21,113 nucleotides of DNA from a virus, in IMG/VR virus record IMGVR_UViG_3300028045_000128, positions 1-21,113 of that record; one strand, written 5' to 3'. Each line of letters starts with the position of its first letter. The stretch's first letter is position 1. Of the stretch, positions 12,127-17,971 are shown one piece after another. A program made the position numbers and the translations under genes. Under the pieces are notes generated by a model. It was not told where the DNA came from. It saw only the letters and a program-made list of their open reading frames with translations, and did not search any database.

Positions 12127-12580
12127 GGTTGATGCACAAGATTTAGTGCAAGACTTATATGTTATCATTTTAGAGTACGACCAAGAGAAGATAAAAAAGA
12201 TAGTCGAGAACGGACATCTTGTGTTTTGGTCTGCAAGAGTTTTGATGAATCAGTATGTAAGGACAAACTCAGCATTTAAAACAAAATACTACACCAAGCT
12301 AAGAACGGAGAATTACGATGTTAAGAACTTCCAATACTTTGATGGTATTGAGGAGTTAGTAGAGTTCGAGAACAAGTTGCAGTTTGTTAAAGATAAGATG
12401 AACAACCTGCATGAGTACGACAAGCTATTGTTTGAGATTTACTTTAGTTCTGGCAAGAGCATTCGAAAATTAGCAAAGGATACCGGCATAAGTACAACAT
12501 CTATATACACTACACTTAAGAACGTAAAACAATACCTGAAAGATGAAGTTGAGAGCGAGTACAAAGAATTTGAACGATAG
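12050..12580 (+). CDS. RNA polymerase sigma-factor-like protein, 176 aa
   Basis: The protein has the layout of a small sigma-70-like factor. Residues about 5-45 (ELAKYYPKLLKLAEKITKGNKVDAQDLVQDLYVII) resemble sigma region 2, and residues about 125-165 (LFEIYFSSGKSIRKLAKDTGISTTSIYTTLKNVKQYL) form a region 4-type helix-turn-helix. A charged linker lies between. It could direct host RNA polymerase to late phage promoters; the tail block at 16255 has no TANNTTTG element just upstream, in keeping with this. The frame extends to a TTG at 12020, but the ATG at 12050 (MPLNQELAKYY) gives the natural N-terminus. It overlaps genes at both ends. Confidence 0.72.
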   Translation: MPLNQELAKYYPKLLKLAEKITKGNKVDAQDLVQDLYVIILEYDQEKIKKIVENGHLVFWSARVLMNQYVRTNSAFKTKYYTKLRTENYDVKNFQYFDGIEELVEFENKLQFVKDKMNNLHEYDKLLFEIYFSSGKSIRKLAKDTGISTTSIYTTLKNVKQYLKDEVESEYKEFER

Positions 12581-12917
12581 ACTTGCCATTTGTAATAAGT
12601 GCAAGCATTTTAGAAAGTCAGTAAACCAATGCAAAAAATGTGGTTGCTTTATGCAGATAAAAGCAAGGATAGCATTCACTAAATGCCCAATTGATAAATG
12701 GGACAGAGAAACTGATATAACTAAAGACCAACTCTCAATACTTAAAAGAGTGTTTGATGAGATTGAGGGCGATAAAGTAACGCATGACCAAAACAGGAAC
12801 TTGACCAACATATACAATGACATCTTTGGAATGAATAAAAAAGTAACAGGTTGTGCAAGTTGTGTAAAGCAAACAGTAAACGATTTAAAAGAAGTATATG
12901 AAGCCTATAAAGATTAA
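12543..12917 (+). CDS. Zinc-finger protein with second C-terminal CxxC, 124 aa
   Basis: The N-terminal half has CNKC (17-20), CKKCGC (30-35) and CP at 48 in KCPIDKW, a clear zinc-ribbon or knuckle-type site. The C-terminal part has a separate CASC motif followed by a helix (VKQTVNDLKEVYEAYKD). Both parts occur in phage proteins of Bacteroidota as I remember, sometimes separately. It may bind nucleic acid or protein; no specific role can be given. It overlaps the sigma-like gene by 38 bases and the ParB-like gene by 20. Confidence 0.7.
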   Translation: MKLRASTKNLNDRLAICNKCKHFRKSVNQCKKCGCFMQIKARIAFTKCPIDKWDRETDITKDQLSILKRVFDEIEGDKVTHDQNRNLTNIYNDIFGMNKKVTGCASCVKQTVNDLKEVYEAYKD

Positions 12918-13437
12918 GCAAAGAAAAATCTCAGAGTTAAATCCTGCTGAGTACAACCCAAGACAATTAACAGATAAGCAATACAAGCAGCTTAAAAAGT
13001 CGTTGAAGACATTTGGTTGCGTTGAGCCTGTTGTGATTAATTGTAACCCTATGCGAAAGGATATAATTGTAGGAGGGCATCAAAGGTGTAAAGTATGGGC
13101 AGATTTGGGTAACGATACTATTCCAACCGTTGAGGTTGAGCTTGATGAAGCTGCTGAGATGGAGCTAAATGTTAGGCTAAATAAAAATACAGGGGAGTTT
13201 GACTTTGATATGTTAGCTAACTATTTTGATATGGATGCTTTGAAAGATTGGGGTTTTCAACCTTATGAGTTTGGAGAAACTTTTGATGATATTATTGAAG
13301 ATTTAGATGGAGAAGAAAAAGAAAACAAGCCATCAATTAAAATAACATTTACAACTTATAAAGATTTAGAAAATGCAGAGATTGAAATACAAGAATTAAT
13401 ATCTAAATATAAAGATTCATTTTATTCAGTTTCATAA
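12898..13437 (+). CDS. ParB/Srx-like N-terminal domain protein linked to mom, 179 aa
   Basis: Residues about 7-95 form a ParB N-terminal (ParBc/sulfiredoxin-like) domain: ISELNPAEYNPRQLTDKQYKQLKKSL, then the motif IIVGGHQRCKVWADLG (GGHQR at 59-63), then ELDEAAEMELNVRLNKNTGEFD. In phages such domains often neighbour DNA modification enzymes. The C-terminal part (NKPSIKITFTTYKDLENAEIEIQELI) is a separate small domain. Base composition falls from about 35-43 percent G+C in the first part to about 25 percent near 13320, so the 3' end of the gene and the following mom gene seem to come from a different source. It overlaps mom as TAATG, so the two are translationally coupled. Confidence 0.8.
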   Translation: MKPIKIKQRKISELNPAEYNPRQLTDKQYKQLKKSLKTFGCVEPVVINCNPMRKDIIVGGHQRCKVWADLGNDTIPTVEVELDEAAEMELNVRLNKNTGEFDFDMLANYFDMDALKDWGFQPYEFGETFDDIIEDLDGEEKENKPSIKITFTTYKDLENAEIEIQELISKYKDSFYSVS

Positions 13438-14036
13438 TGAGATTAGAAATAGCATCACATAAAGCAATAAAATATGCTTGTCTTAATTTTCATTATGCAA
13501 AAGTTTTACCTGTTACAAGTATAGCATTTAATGTATATAACAATAAAAATGAATGGTGTGGTTGTATATTATTTGGAGGAGGTGCAAGTTATATGTTAGG
13601 CAATTCTTATGGTTTAGTTTCAGGTCAGTTTTTAGAACTTACAAGAATGGCATTAAATGGTAAGCAAGAATCTACAAGTAAAGCTATGGCGATAGCTATA
13701 AAATTGATTAAGAAGAAAAAGCCTTTAGTTAAATTATTATTTAGTTATGCAGATAAAGGACAAAACCATTTAGGTATTATATATCAAGCAACGAATTGGT
13801 TATTTATTGATGCAACCAAAAGTAGTGGTATAGAATATTATTATAAAGGTAAATGGACACACGATAAAGGGAGATATAATTGGGATATAGATTTTAAAAA
13901 GTTAGAAAAAAGAAAAAAAGCAGGAAAGTATAAATACGTATATCCATTAACTAAAGAATTAAAAACAATGTGTAAAAACTTAAAAAAACCATACCCAAAA
14001 AATAACCCTCCAGGAGAGGAGGGCTTTGAGCGATGA
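13437..14036 (+). CDS. Mom-like DNA adenine modification enzyme, 199 aa
   Basis: The sequence matches the Mom family of GNAT-like DNA modification proteins: GCILFGGGASYML (42-54), LELTRMAL (66-73), ESTSKAMAIAIKLIKK (78-93) and SYADKGQNHLGIIYQATNW (103-121). In phage Mu, Mom converts adenine in DNA to an acetamido-type derivative that blocks many restriction enzymes; here the same role is inferred. The gene is very AT-rich (lines near 23-25 percent G+C against 35-43 percent in flanking genes), which suggests recent transfer. The C-terminus is lysine-rich (KKLEKRKKAGKYKYVYP). Its last seven bases overlap the acceptor end of a minus-strand tRNA gene. Confidence 0.85.
   Translation: MRLEIASHKAIKYACLNFHYAKVLPVTSIAFNVYNNKNEWCGCILFGGGASYMLGNSYGLVSGQFLELTRMALNGKQESTSKAMAIAIKLIKKKKPLVKLLFSYADKGQNHLGIIYQATNWLFIDATKSSGIEYYYKGKWTHDKGRYNWDIDFKKLEKRKKAGKYKYVYPLTKELKTMCKNLKKPYPKNNPPGEEGFER
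13997..14023 (-). terminator. Minus-strand intrinsic terminator for the tRNA unit
   Basis: On the minus strand CCCTCC (14023-14018) pairs with GGAGGG (14011-14006) around TCTCCT, followed by TTATTTTTT (14005-13997). It is 6 bases beyond the tRNA discriminator and lies within the coding end of mom. On the + strand no T run follows the hairpin, so it should act only in the minus direction. Confidence 0.7.
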
Positions 14037-14099
14037 GGTCGATTCGAACGCCAACTCTAAGCAGGAAGCCTAGCGTGTAACCAATAACACTTTCATCGC
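14029..14099 (-). tRNA. tRNA-Gly (anticodon TCC), phage-encoded, somewhat irregular
   Basis: Read on the minus strand: perfect 7-pair acceptor stem GCGATGA/TCATCGC, D stem GTGT/ACAC with GG in the loop, anticodon stem CTAGG/CTTAG with loop CTTCCTG giving anticodon TCC, and a TTCGAAT loop. The discriminator is U, as expected for glycine. CCA is not encoded. Irregular points are A at position 8, a pyrimidine after the anticodon, and a T stem that pairs only four bases with a bulged A (GGCG/CG-A-CC). It might be degenerate or highly diverged. It is the only minus-strand gene found. Confidence 0.7.
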
Positions 14100-14109
14100 A
14101 TGTATAAGA

Positions 14110-14117
14110 CTAATATA
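14110..14117 (-). promoter_or_regulatory. Weak candidate promoter for the minus-strand tRNA
   Basis: On the minus strand TATATTAG differs from TANNTTTG at one position and ends 10 bases before the tRNA 5' end. A T-rich stretch lies upstream, but no clear -33 element. Recorded because a minus-strand gene needs its own promoter. Confidence 0.3.
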
Positions 14118-14124
14118 CAAAAAA

Positions 14125-14403
14125 ATGACGAAACATTTAAAAATATACTTGGAATACTTTGGCTTTGATGTAAGCGATTACATTCAATGTGAGGTATGCT
14201 TTTCTCCTGCTGATGATATACATCACATAGATGCTAGAGGTATGGGAGGGAGCAAGACAAAAGACTACATTGAGAACCTGCAAGCAGTATGTAGACCATG
14301 CCATATTAAGTATGGAGATAAGACAAAACATAAGGAACAATTAAAGGAAATACACCTTAATTACATGAAACGATATGGAACAAAACAGAACAAAAGAAGC
14401 TAA
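14125..14403 (+). CDS. HNH endonuclease of the packaging module, 92 aa
   Basis: The HNH fold is clear: zinc pairs CEVC (22-25) and CRPC (56-59), catalytic DIHHIDARGMGG (31-42), an Asn at 51 in ENLQAVC, and His60. Stand-alone HNH proteins encoded beside terminase genes are known to be needed for cutting DNA at packaging in several tailed phages, and the position just before the small terminase supports that role here. Length is typical. It overlaps the terminase small subunit gene by 29 bases. The start follows an A-rich leader (ACAAAAAAATG) with no Shine-Dalgarno sequence. Confidence 0.9.
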   Translation: MTKHLKIYLEYFGFDVSDYIQCEVCFSPADDIHHIDARGMGGSKTKDYIENLQAVCRPCHIKYGDKTKHKEQLKEIHLNYMKRYGTKQNKRS

Positions 14404-14734
14404 AAAGCGAATGCTCAAAGCGTTAAGCAGTTCGTTGGGTATAGTTACTACTGCATTGAAAGCTGCTGACGTTGGAAGAGTAACATATTACAGGTGGCTA
14501 AAAGAAGATGAGGAGTTTGCAAGTCAAGTAAAAGAAGTTGAATCAATAGAGCATGATTTTATAAGGTCTAAGTATTACGAGTGCATCAAAGACAAAGTGC
14601 CTAGCGTTGTAATACATGCAGCCAAAACACAGTTAGGTTTAAATGAGAGGCAACTTATTGATGTGACTACACAAGGCGAGAAGATTAACAAAATAGAGAT
14701 AGAGATTGTCAAGTCTAAGGATAAAGACGAGTAA
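14375..14734 (+). CDS. terS: Terminase small subunit candidate, 119 aa
   Basis: The small terminase recognises phage DNA and feeds it to the large subunit. Residues about 18-60 hold a helix-turn-helix (SLGIVTTALKAADVGRVTYYRWLKEDEEFASQVKEVES) of the type seen in phBC6A51-like small terminases, followed by a helical region (HDFIRSKYYECIKDK...IHAAKTQLG) and a charged tail (EIEIVKSKDKDE). Position between HNH and the large terminase fits. It overlaps the upstream gene by 29 bases and the downstream one by 29 bases as annotated from the TTG start. Confidence 0.78.
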   Translation: MEQNRTKEAKKRMLKALSSSLGIVTTALKAADVGRVTYYRWLKEDEEFASQVKEVESIEHDFIRSKYYECIKDKVPSVVIHAAKTQLGLNERQLIDVTTQGEKINKIEIEIVKSKDKDE

Positions 14735-15872
14735 CGTATTTGAGCGTAATTACAACGCACCTACAAAAATTGTAGTGAATCAAGGAGGGACAAGATCTGG
14801 AAAGACTTACTCACTTTGTCAGCTTCTTATTGTCAAAGCATTTGAGAATACCGGCAAGAGATTTAGCATTGTTAGAAAGTCATTACCTAGTCTTAAGCTC
14901 TCAGTCATGAAAGACTTTTTCGAGATACTGAGCAACCTAGATTTATACAACGAATCACATCACAACAAATCTGACCACACCTATACTTTAAATGGTAACA
15001 CCTTTGAGTTTATATCTCTTGACCAACCACAAAAGAAAAGAGGTACAAAAAGACACTTTCTGTTTTGCAATGAAGCAAACGAATTAACTTGGGAGGATTT
15101 CTTTCAGCTAATCATTAGAACTGAGGAGAAGATATACATTGATTACAACCCCTCTGACACACACCATTGGATATATGATAAGGTACTAAGCAGAGAAGAT
15201 TGTACGTTTATTAAATCAACGTATTTAGACAATCCTTTTTTAGCTGATGAATTAGTTAACGAGATTGAAAGGCTAAAGCATACCGATGAAGAGTATTGGA
15301 AGATATACGGATTGGGAGAGCGAGGGTTTAGTAAATCGATTATATTTAACAAGGTGCAGATTGTTGGAACGATTCCAGAAGATGCAAAAGAAATTGCAAT
15401 TGGTTTAGATTTTGGTTACACAAACGATCCAACTGCATTGATAGAAGTTTACGAGTACGAGGGTGCTTTAATATTTAACGAGCTAATATATGAACGAGGT
15501 CTCACTAACCAAGACATTGCTAAGTCTTTACACAATTTCGGGATTGATAGACGAAGAGCTATTTACGGAGATTCTGCTGAGCCTAAATCTATCGAGGAAA
15601 TATATAGACTAGGGTTTAATATAAAGCCTGCATCTAAGGGAAGAGATAGTATTAACATAGGGATTGATTTGCTTAAACGTTACACCTTAAAGGTAACAAG
15701 CAAGAGTACAAACCTTATCAATGAGTTTAATAGCTACAAATGGCAGGAGGATAAGAACGGATACCTGCTGAACAAACCGATTGACAATTACAACCATGCT
15801 ATTGATGCAATCAGGTACGCAGTTATAATGACAAAGTCAAGACCAAACATCGGTAGGTATTCTATTAAGTAA
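14706..15872 (+). CDS. terL: Terminase large subunit, 388 aa, TTG start
   Basis: This is the packaging motor ATPase and nuclease. Walker A is GGTRSGKT (27-34), followed by the coupling region with RHFLFCNEANELTWEDF as Walker B. The nuclease half has IGLDFGYTNDPTALIEV, IYGDSAEPKSIEEI and DNYNHAIDAIRYA, the three acidic motifs of the RNase H-like domain. It is of the PBSX/terminase-3 type. No ATG precedes Walker A: a stop (TAG, 14700-14702) closes the frame just upstream and TTG at 14706 is the first usual start codon; an ATA at 14721 is less likely. The first residues FERNYNAPTKIVVNQGG are normal for the family, so nothing essential is lost. Confidence 0.93.
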   Translation: MSSLRIKTSNVFERNYNAPTKIVVNQGGTRSGKTYSLCQLLIVKAFENTGKRFSIVRKSLPSLKLSVMKDFFEILSNLDLYNESHHNKSDHTYTLNGNTFEFISLDQPQKKRGTKRHFLFCNEANELTWEDFFQLIIRTEEKIYIDYNPSDTHHWIYDKVLSREDCTFIKSTYLDNPFLADELVNEIERLKHTDEEYWKIYGLGERGFSKSIIFNKVQIVGTIPEDAKEIAIGLDFGYTNDPTALIEVYEYEGALIFNELIYERGLTNQDIAKSLHNFGIDRRRAIYGDSAEPKSIEEIYRLGFNIKPASKGRDSINIGIDLLKRYTLKVTSKSTNLINEFNSYKWQEDKNGYLLNKPIDNYNHAIDAIRYAVIMTKSRPNIGRYSIK

Positions 15873-15900
15873 AAATATTTTAAGATTTATTTGTAAATAG

Positions 15901-15931
15901 TTTGGTATTATTAAAAATTGTTTTATATTTG
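15901..15931 (+). promoter_or_regulatory. Complete Bacteroidota promoter: TTTG, 19 bases, TATATTTG
   Basis: TTTG (15901-15904) lies 19 bases before TATATTTG (15924-15931). Both elements and the spacing fit the phylum's -33/-7 promoter; this is the best promoter in the window. The transcript would start near 15936 with a small hairpin GTTGC/GCAAC (15936-15951). Confidence 0.8.
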
Positions 15932-15971
15932 TACTGTTGCAATGAAGCAACAACCTTTAAATCTTTTTAAT

Positions 15972-16145
15972 ATGTACACTTTAACTTACACTTACAACGG
16001 TAATAAATTTCAACAAGATTTTAAAACTATGGATGAGGCTTATACAGAAATGATTAAGACAAAAGGAACTATTACTTTTGAAGATGAAAACTTTACATAT
16101 AAAAGAACAAAAGGAATTTATATTTCTTATGACAAAATAAAATAA
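15972..16145 (+). CDS. Hypothetical small protein with own promoter, 57 aa
   Basis: A single gene between a promoter and two terminators. The protein MYTLTYTYNGNKFQQDF, then KTMDEAYTEMIKTKGTITFEDENFTYKRTKGIYISYDKIK, is beta-rich with alternating polar and aromatic residues and looks like a small compact sheet. The ATG at 15972 is preferred: the earlier in-frame ATG at 15942 lies in the loop of the 5' hairpin, a few bases after the transcript start, though it would add only ten residues. The solitary, strongly promoted layout between the terminase and tail genes resembles a moron-type gene that acts on the host, but nothing identifies the function. Confidence 0.65.
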   Translation: MYTLTYTYNGNKFQQDFKTMDEAYTEMIKTKGTITFEDENFTYKRTKGIYISYDKIK

Positions 16146-16159
16146 AATAATTTAAAAAT

Positions 16160-16179
16160 AGGAGCGTGATGCTCCTTTA
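16160..16179 (+). terminator. First of tandem terminators, weak T tail
   Basis: AGGAGC (16160-16165) and GCTCCT (16171-16176) pair around GTGAT, followed by TTTAA. Same stem as at 8359-8375, but with only three T after it, so it is probably weaker alone. Confidence 0.6.
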
Positions 16180-16190
16180 ACCTAAACTAA

Positions 16191-16217
16191 CCCTTGCAGA
16201 AATGCAGGGGTTTTTTT
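16191..16217 (+). terminator. Second of tandem terminators, GAAA loop
   Basis: CCCTTGCA (16191-16198) pairs with TGCAGGGG (16203-16210) around GAAA, one pair being G-T, and seven T follow (16211-16217). Same architecture as the terminator at 6123. It separates the small gene at 15972 from the tail block. Confidence 0.85.
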
Positions 16218-16254
16218 ATTTTTATACAATAACAAGTTAAACCTATTTAATAGT

Positions 16255-16857
16255 ATGAAAGTTATAATTCCTCAAGACTTAAACGAGATTACTCTCAAGC
16301 AGATGATAAAACTAGCTGATATTGAAAAGCTAGAGATTGACGAAGTAGAGAAAGCTAAAGAAGTGATTAAGCTCCTAGTCGATAAGGTAGACGATTCCAA
16401 TATCAATAGAATTAAGGTCCTCGATTTATTAGCCATGTACAAGAAACTTTGTGCAATGACTAATACCGAAACATCGTTAATCAAATTGGTAAGCATAGAG
16501 GGTGTTAAATACGGATTCAATCCAGACATTCAGAGTATATCAACAGGCGAGTTCATGGACATCGACATGCTTTGCAAAGACTTAGACAAAAACTTGCACA
16601 TGATTATGGCAATCCTTTACAGGAAAGTTACAACTGAGGGCGAGGGTAGATACTTAATAGAGGAGTACGATGCAAAGATAGATGAGAGGGCAAACCTATT
16701 CTTGAATAAGATGCCTGCATCAGTTGCTCAGAGTTGCTTGGTTTTTTTTTATCGTTTAGGGAGGGGCTATTTGAGCGACACAATGGTGTCTTTACAGGAG
16801 GAGGAGAAAGCGAGTCAAGTGCAAACTTCGGTAAACGATGGGGTTGGTATTCTGTAA
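16255..16857 (+). CDS. Tail assembly chaperone, unshifted product (G-like), 200 aa
   Basis: The sequence IIPQDLNEITLKQMIKLADIE ... IEGVKYGFNPDIQSISTGEFMDIDML ... HMIMAILYRKVTTEGEGRYLIEEYD reads like the phage family that acts as tail tape-measure chaperone in Bacteroidota phages ('GE..D', 'MA.LYRP'). Residues about 160-168 (CLVFFYRLG) are encoded at a T9 run where ribosomes can slip. The unshifted frame ends EEEKASQVQTSVNDGVGIL, and the tail after the slip site looks unlike a folded domain. It has no TANNTTTG promoter directly upstream, so late transcription may use another signal. Confidence 0.78.
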   Translation: MKVIIPQDLNEITLKQMIKLADIEKLEIDEVEKAKEVIKLLVDKVDDSNINRIKVLDLLAMYKKLCAMTNTETSLIKLVSIEGVKYGFNPDIQSISTGEFMDIDMLCKDLDKNLHMIMAILYRKVTTEGEGRYLIEEYDAKIDERANLFLNKMPASVAQSCLVFFYRLGRGYLSDTMVSLQEEEKASQVQTSVNDGVGIL

Positions 16858-16979
16858 TAATGATGTTGTGCAACGATGACATTTTAAAGATGGATGCAGT
16901 TACAAAGCTCAACATAAACGAAACACTAACATACATCTCCTACATTAAAGAAAGGAACAAAGTAAACAAGAAAAAATGA
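16255..16979 (+). CDS. Tail assembly chaperone, -1 frameshift product (GT-like), 241 aa
   Basis: Joined as 16255-16749 and 16749-16979. The slip site is T-TTT-TTT inside GTTTTTTTTTATCG (g at 16741, nine T at 16742-16750). After a -1 shift the frame continues LSFREGLFERHNGVFTGG... and then a folded-looking domain FGKRWGWYSVIMMLCNDDILKMDAVTKLNINETLTYISYI up to residue 241. No ATG-initiated gene explains this domain: the frame begins only with a TTG at 16734 inside the chaperone. This is the classic layout of lambda G/GT, where the longer form bridges tape measure and tail tube. A hairpin GACAC/GTGTC lies at 16777-16790. The stop overlaps the next ATG. Confidence 0.8.
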
Positions 16980-17434
16980 AAAGCTACATCGATATAGTAA
17001 ACACGTTTAAGAAGATATGCGAGCAGCATCAACAAGTTAAAACTTTTACAACAGGAGATATATTTGAGGCTGATTTAGAAACTCAAGACGTATTTACAAA
17101 GGTGCATTTAATCGAAACAGGTGCATCAATCAACAAGACTACATTCACGTTTACTTTTGATTTGCTTGTTATGGATCTAGTCGATGCTGATGGTTCTGAC
17201 CAAGATTTTACACTCAACAGAACTTTCTTAATACTAGCAGATATATATCGAGAATTTAGAACAGGAAGCTACTCAAGTACATCAGCAGTAACGCAAAGCA
17301 TAACGATGCCTGAGAGCTTGTCTTGTGAACCATTTACTGATAGGTTTGAGAACTTACTAAGTGGTTGGAAAGGTACATTCAACATAACTGTGCAAGCACA
17401 AAATTCTGCTTGTGAAACACCGATGAATCGATAG
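16976..17434 (+). CDS. Tail completion/terminator-like protein candidate, 152 aa
   Basis: It begins in an ATGA overlap with the chaperone. The sequence MKSYIDIVNTFKKICEQHQQVKTFTTGDIFEADLETQ, then FTFTFDLLVMDLVDADGSDQDFTLNRTFLILADIYREF, then EPFTDRFENLLSGWKGTFNITV is a mixed alpha/beta protein. I remember a family with this 'GDI-E-DL ... MD-VD ... ENLL-GW' order in the structural blocks of Bacteroidota phages. Its position between the chaperone and a gp10-like protein suggests a tail terminator or completion role, but that is inference. The next ATG follows directly. Confidence 0.65.
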   Translation: MKSYIDIVNTFKKICEQHQQVKTFTTGDIFEADLETQDVFTKVHLIETGASINKTTFTFTFDLLVMDLVDADGSDQDFTLNRTFLILADIYREFRTGSYSSTSAVTQSITMPESLSCEPFTDRFENLLSGWKGTFNITVQAQNSACETPMNR

Positions 17435-17971
17435 ATGGAATTTAAAGGAGAAAACTTATCTAAAGCCTTAAACAAGTTCGGTAAAAAGACTGTTGAAGTG
17501 GCTGCTGCTAATTTGCTGAGAAGCAAACGAGGGTACGATACAGGTAAGCTCCTAAAGTCTATTGATTATGATGTAGCAGTTACATTAAACGCATTCTCTT
17601 TAAAATTCAATTACGAAGATTATGGAGAGCAGATTGATAAAGGAAGAGGTAAATCAAACAATTCACAGGGTGGAGTTGTTTACCAAAACATATTGGAGTG
17701 GGTTAAGCGTAAAAAGTTAAGACCAAGAAACTCCAAAGGACAATATGAGGCATGGAAGAACAAGACGCAACAACAAAGGTCGATTGCTTTTCTAGTTGCC
17801 AGAAAGATTAACAGGTTTGGATATGAGGGTAACGGATTTTTTACCAATGCATTTAAACAAACATACAAGAAATTGCCTAAAGAAATTAAAAAGGCATACA
17901 TGTTAGATTTTGAAAAGTTTATGAGTTTTACATTAGATGAAATAAAGACAAATGGCAACAACGGCAACTAG
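17435..17971 (+). CDS. HK97 gp10-like head-tail or tail completion protein, 178 aa
   Basis: The pattern SKRGYDTGKLLKSIDYDVAV, then YGEQIDKGRGKSNNS, then YQNILEWVKRKKLRP, then SIAFLVARKINRFGYEGNGFFTNAF is that of the HK97 gp10 family: an early 'TG.L..SI', a middle 'Y....D.G', then a basic Trp helix and 'RKI...G'. These proteins join head and tail or complete the tail tube. The C-terminus overlaps the next gene by 20 bases. It is basic overall, with a low-complexity end (KTNGNNGN). Confidence 0.72.
   Translation: MEFKGENLSKALNKFGKKTVEVAAANLLRSKRGYDTGKLLKSIDYDVAVTLNAFSLKFNYEDYGEQIDKGRGKSNNSQGGVVYQNILEWVKRKKLRPRNSKGQYEAWKNKTQQQRSIAFLVARKINRFGYEGNGFFTNAFKQTYKKLPKEIKKAYMLDFEKFMSFTLDEIKTNGNNGN

Noticed and set aside
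14030-14099. tRNA on the + strand
   Set aside because: The cloverleaf is self-complementary overall, but on the + strand the base before the anticodon would be A instead of U and no T loop lies near the 3' end; the minus strand fits both.
16211-16254. TANNTTTG promoter ahead of the tail block
   Set aside because: No match to the element is present between the terminator and the ATG at 16255; read-through or a different late promoter is more likely.
16628-16936. Minus-strand frame of 102 codons opposite the chaperone frameshift region
   Set aside because: It overlaps two coding frames on the + strand, and its composition is that expected from their complement.
16734-16979. Separate gene starting at TTG 16734
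   Set aside because: The TTG lies within the chaperone just before the T run. A -1 frameshift explains the downstream domain better than independent initiation.
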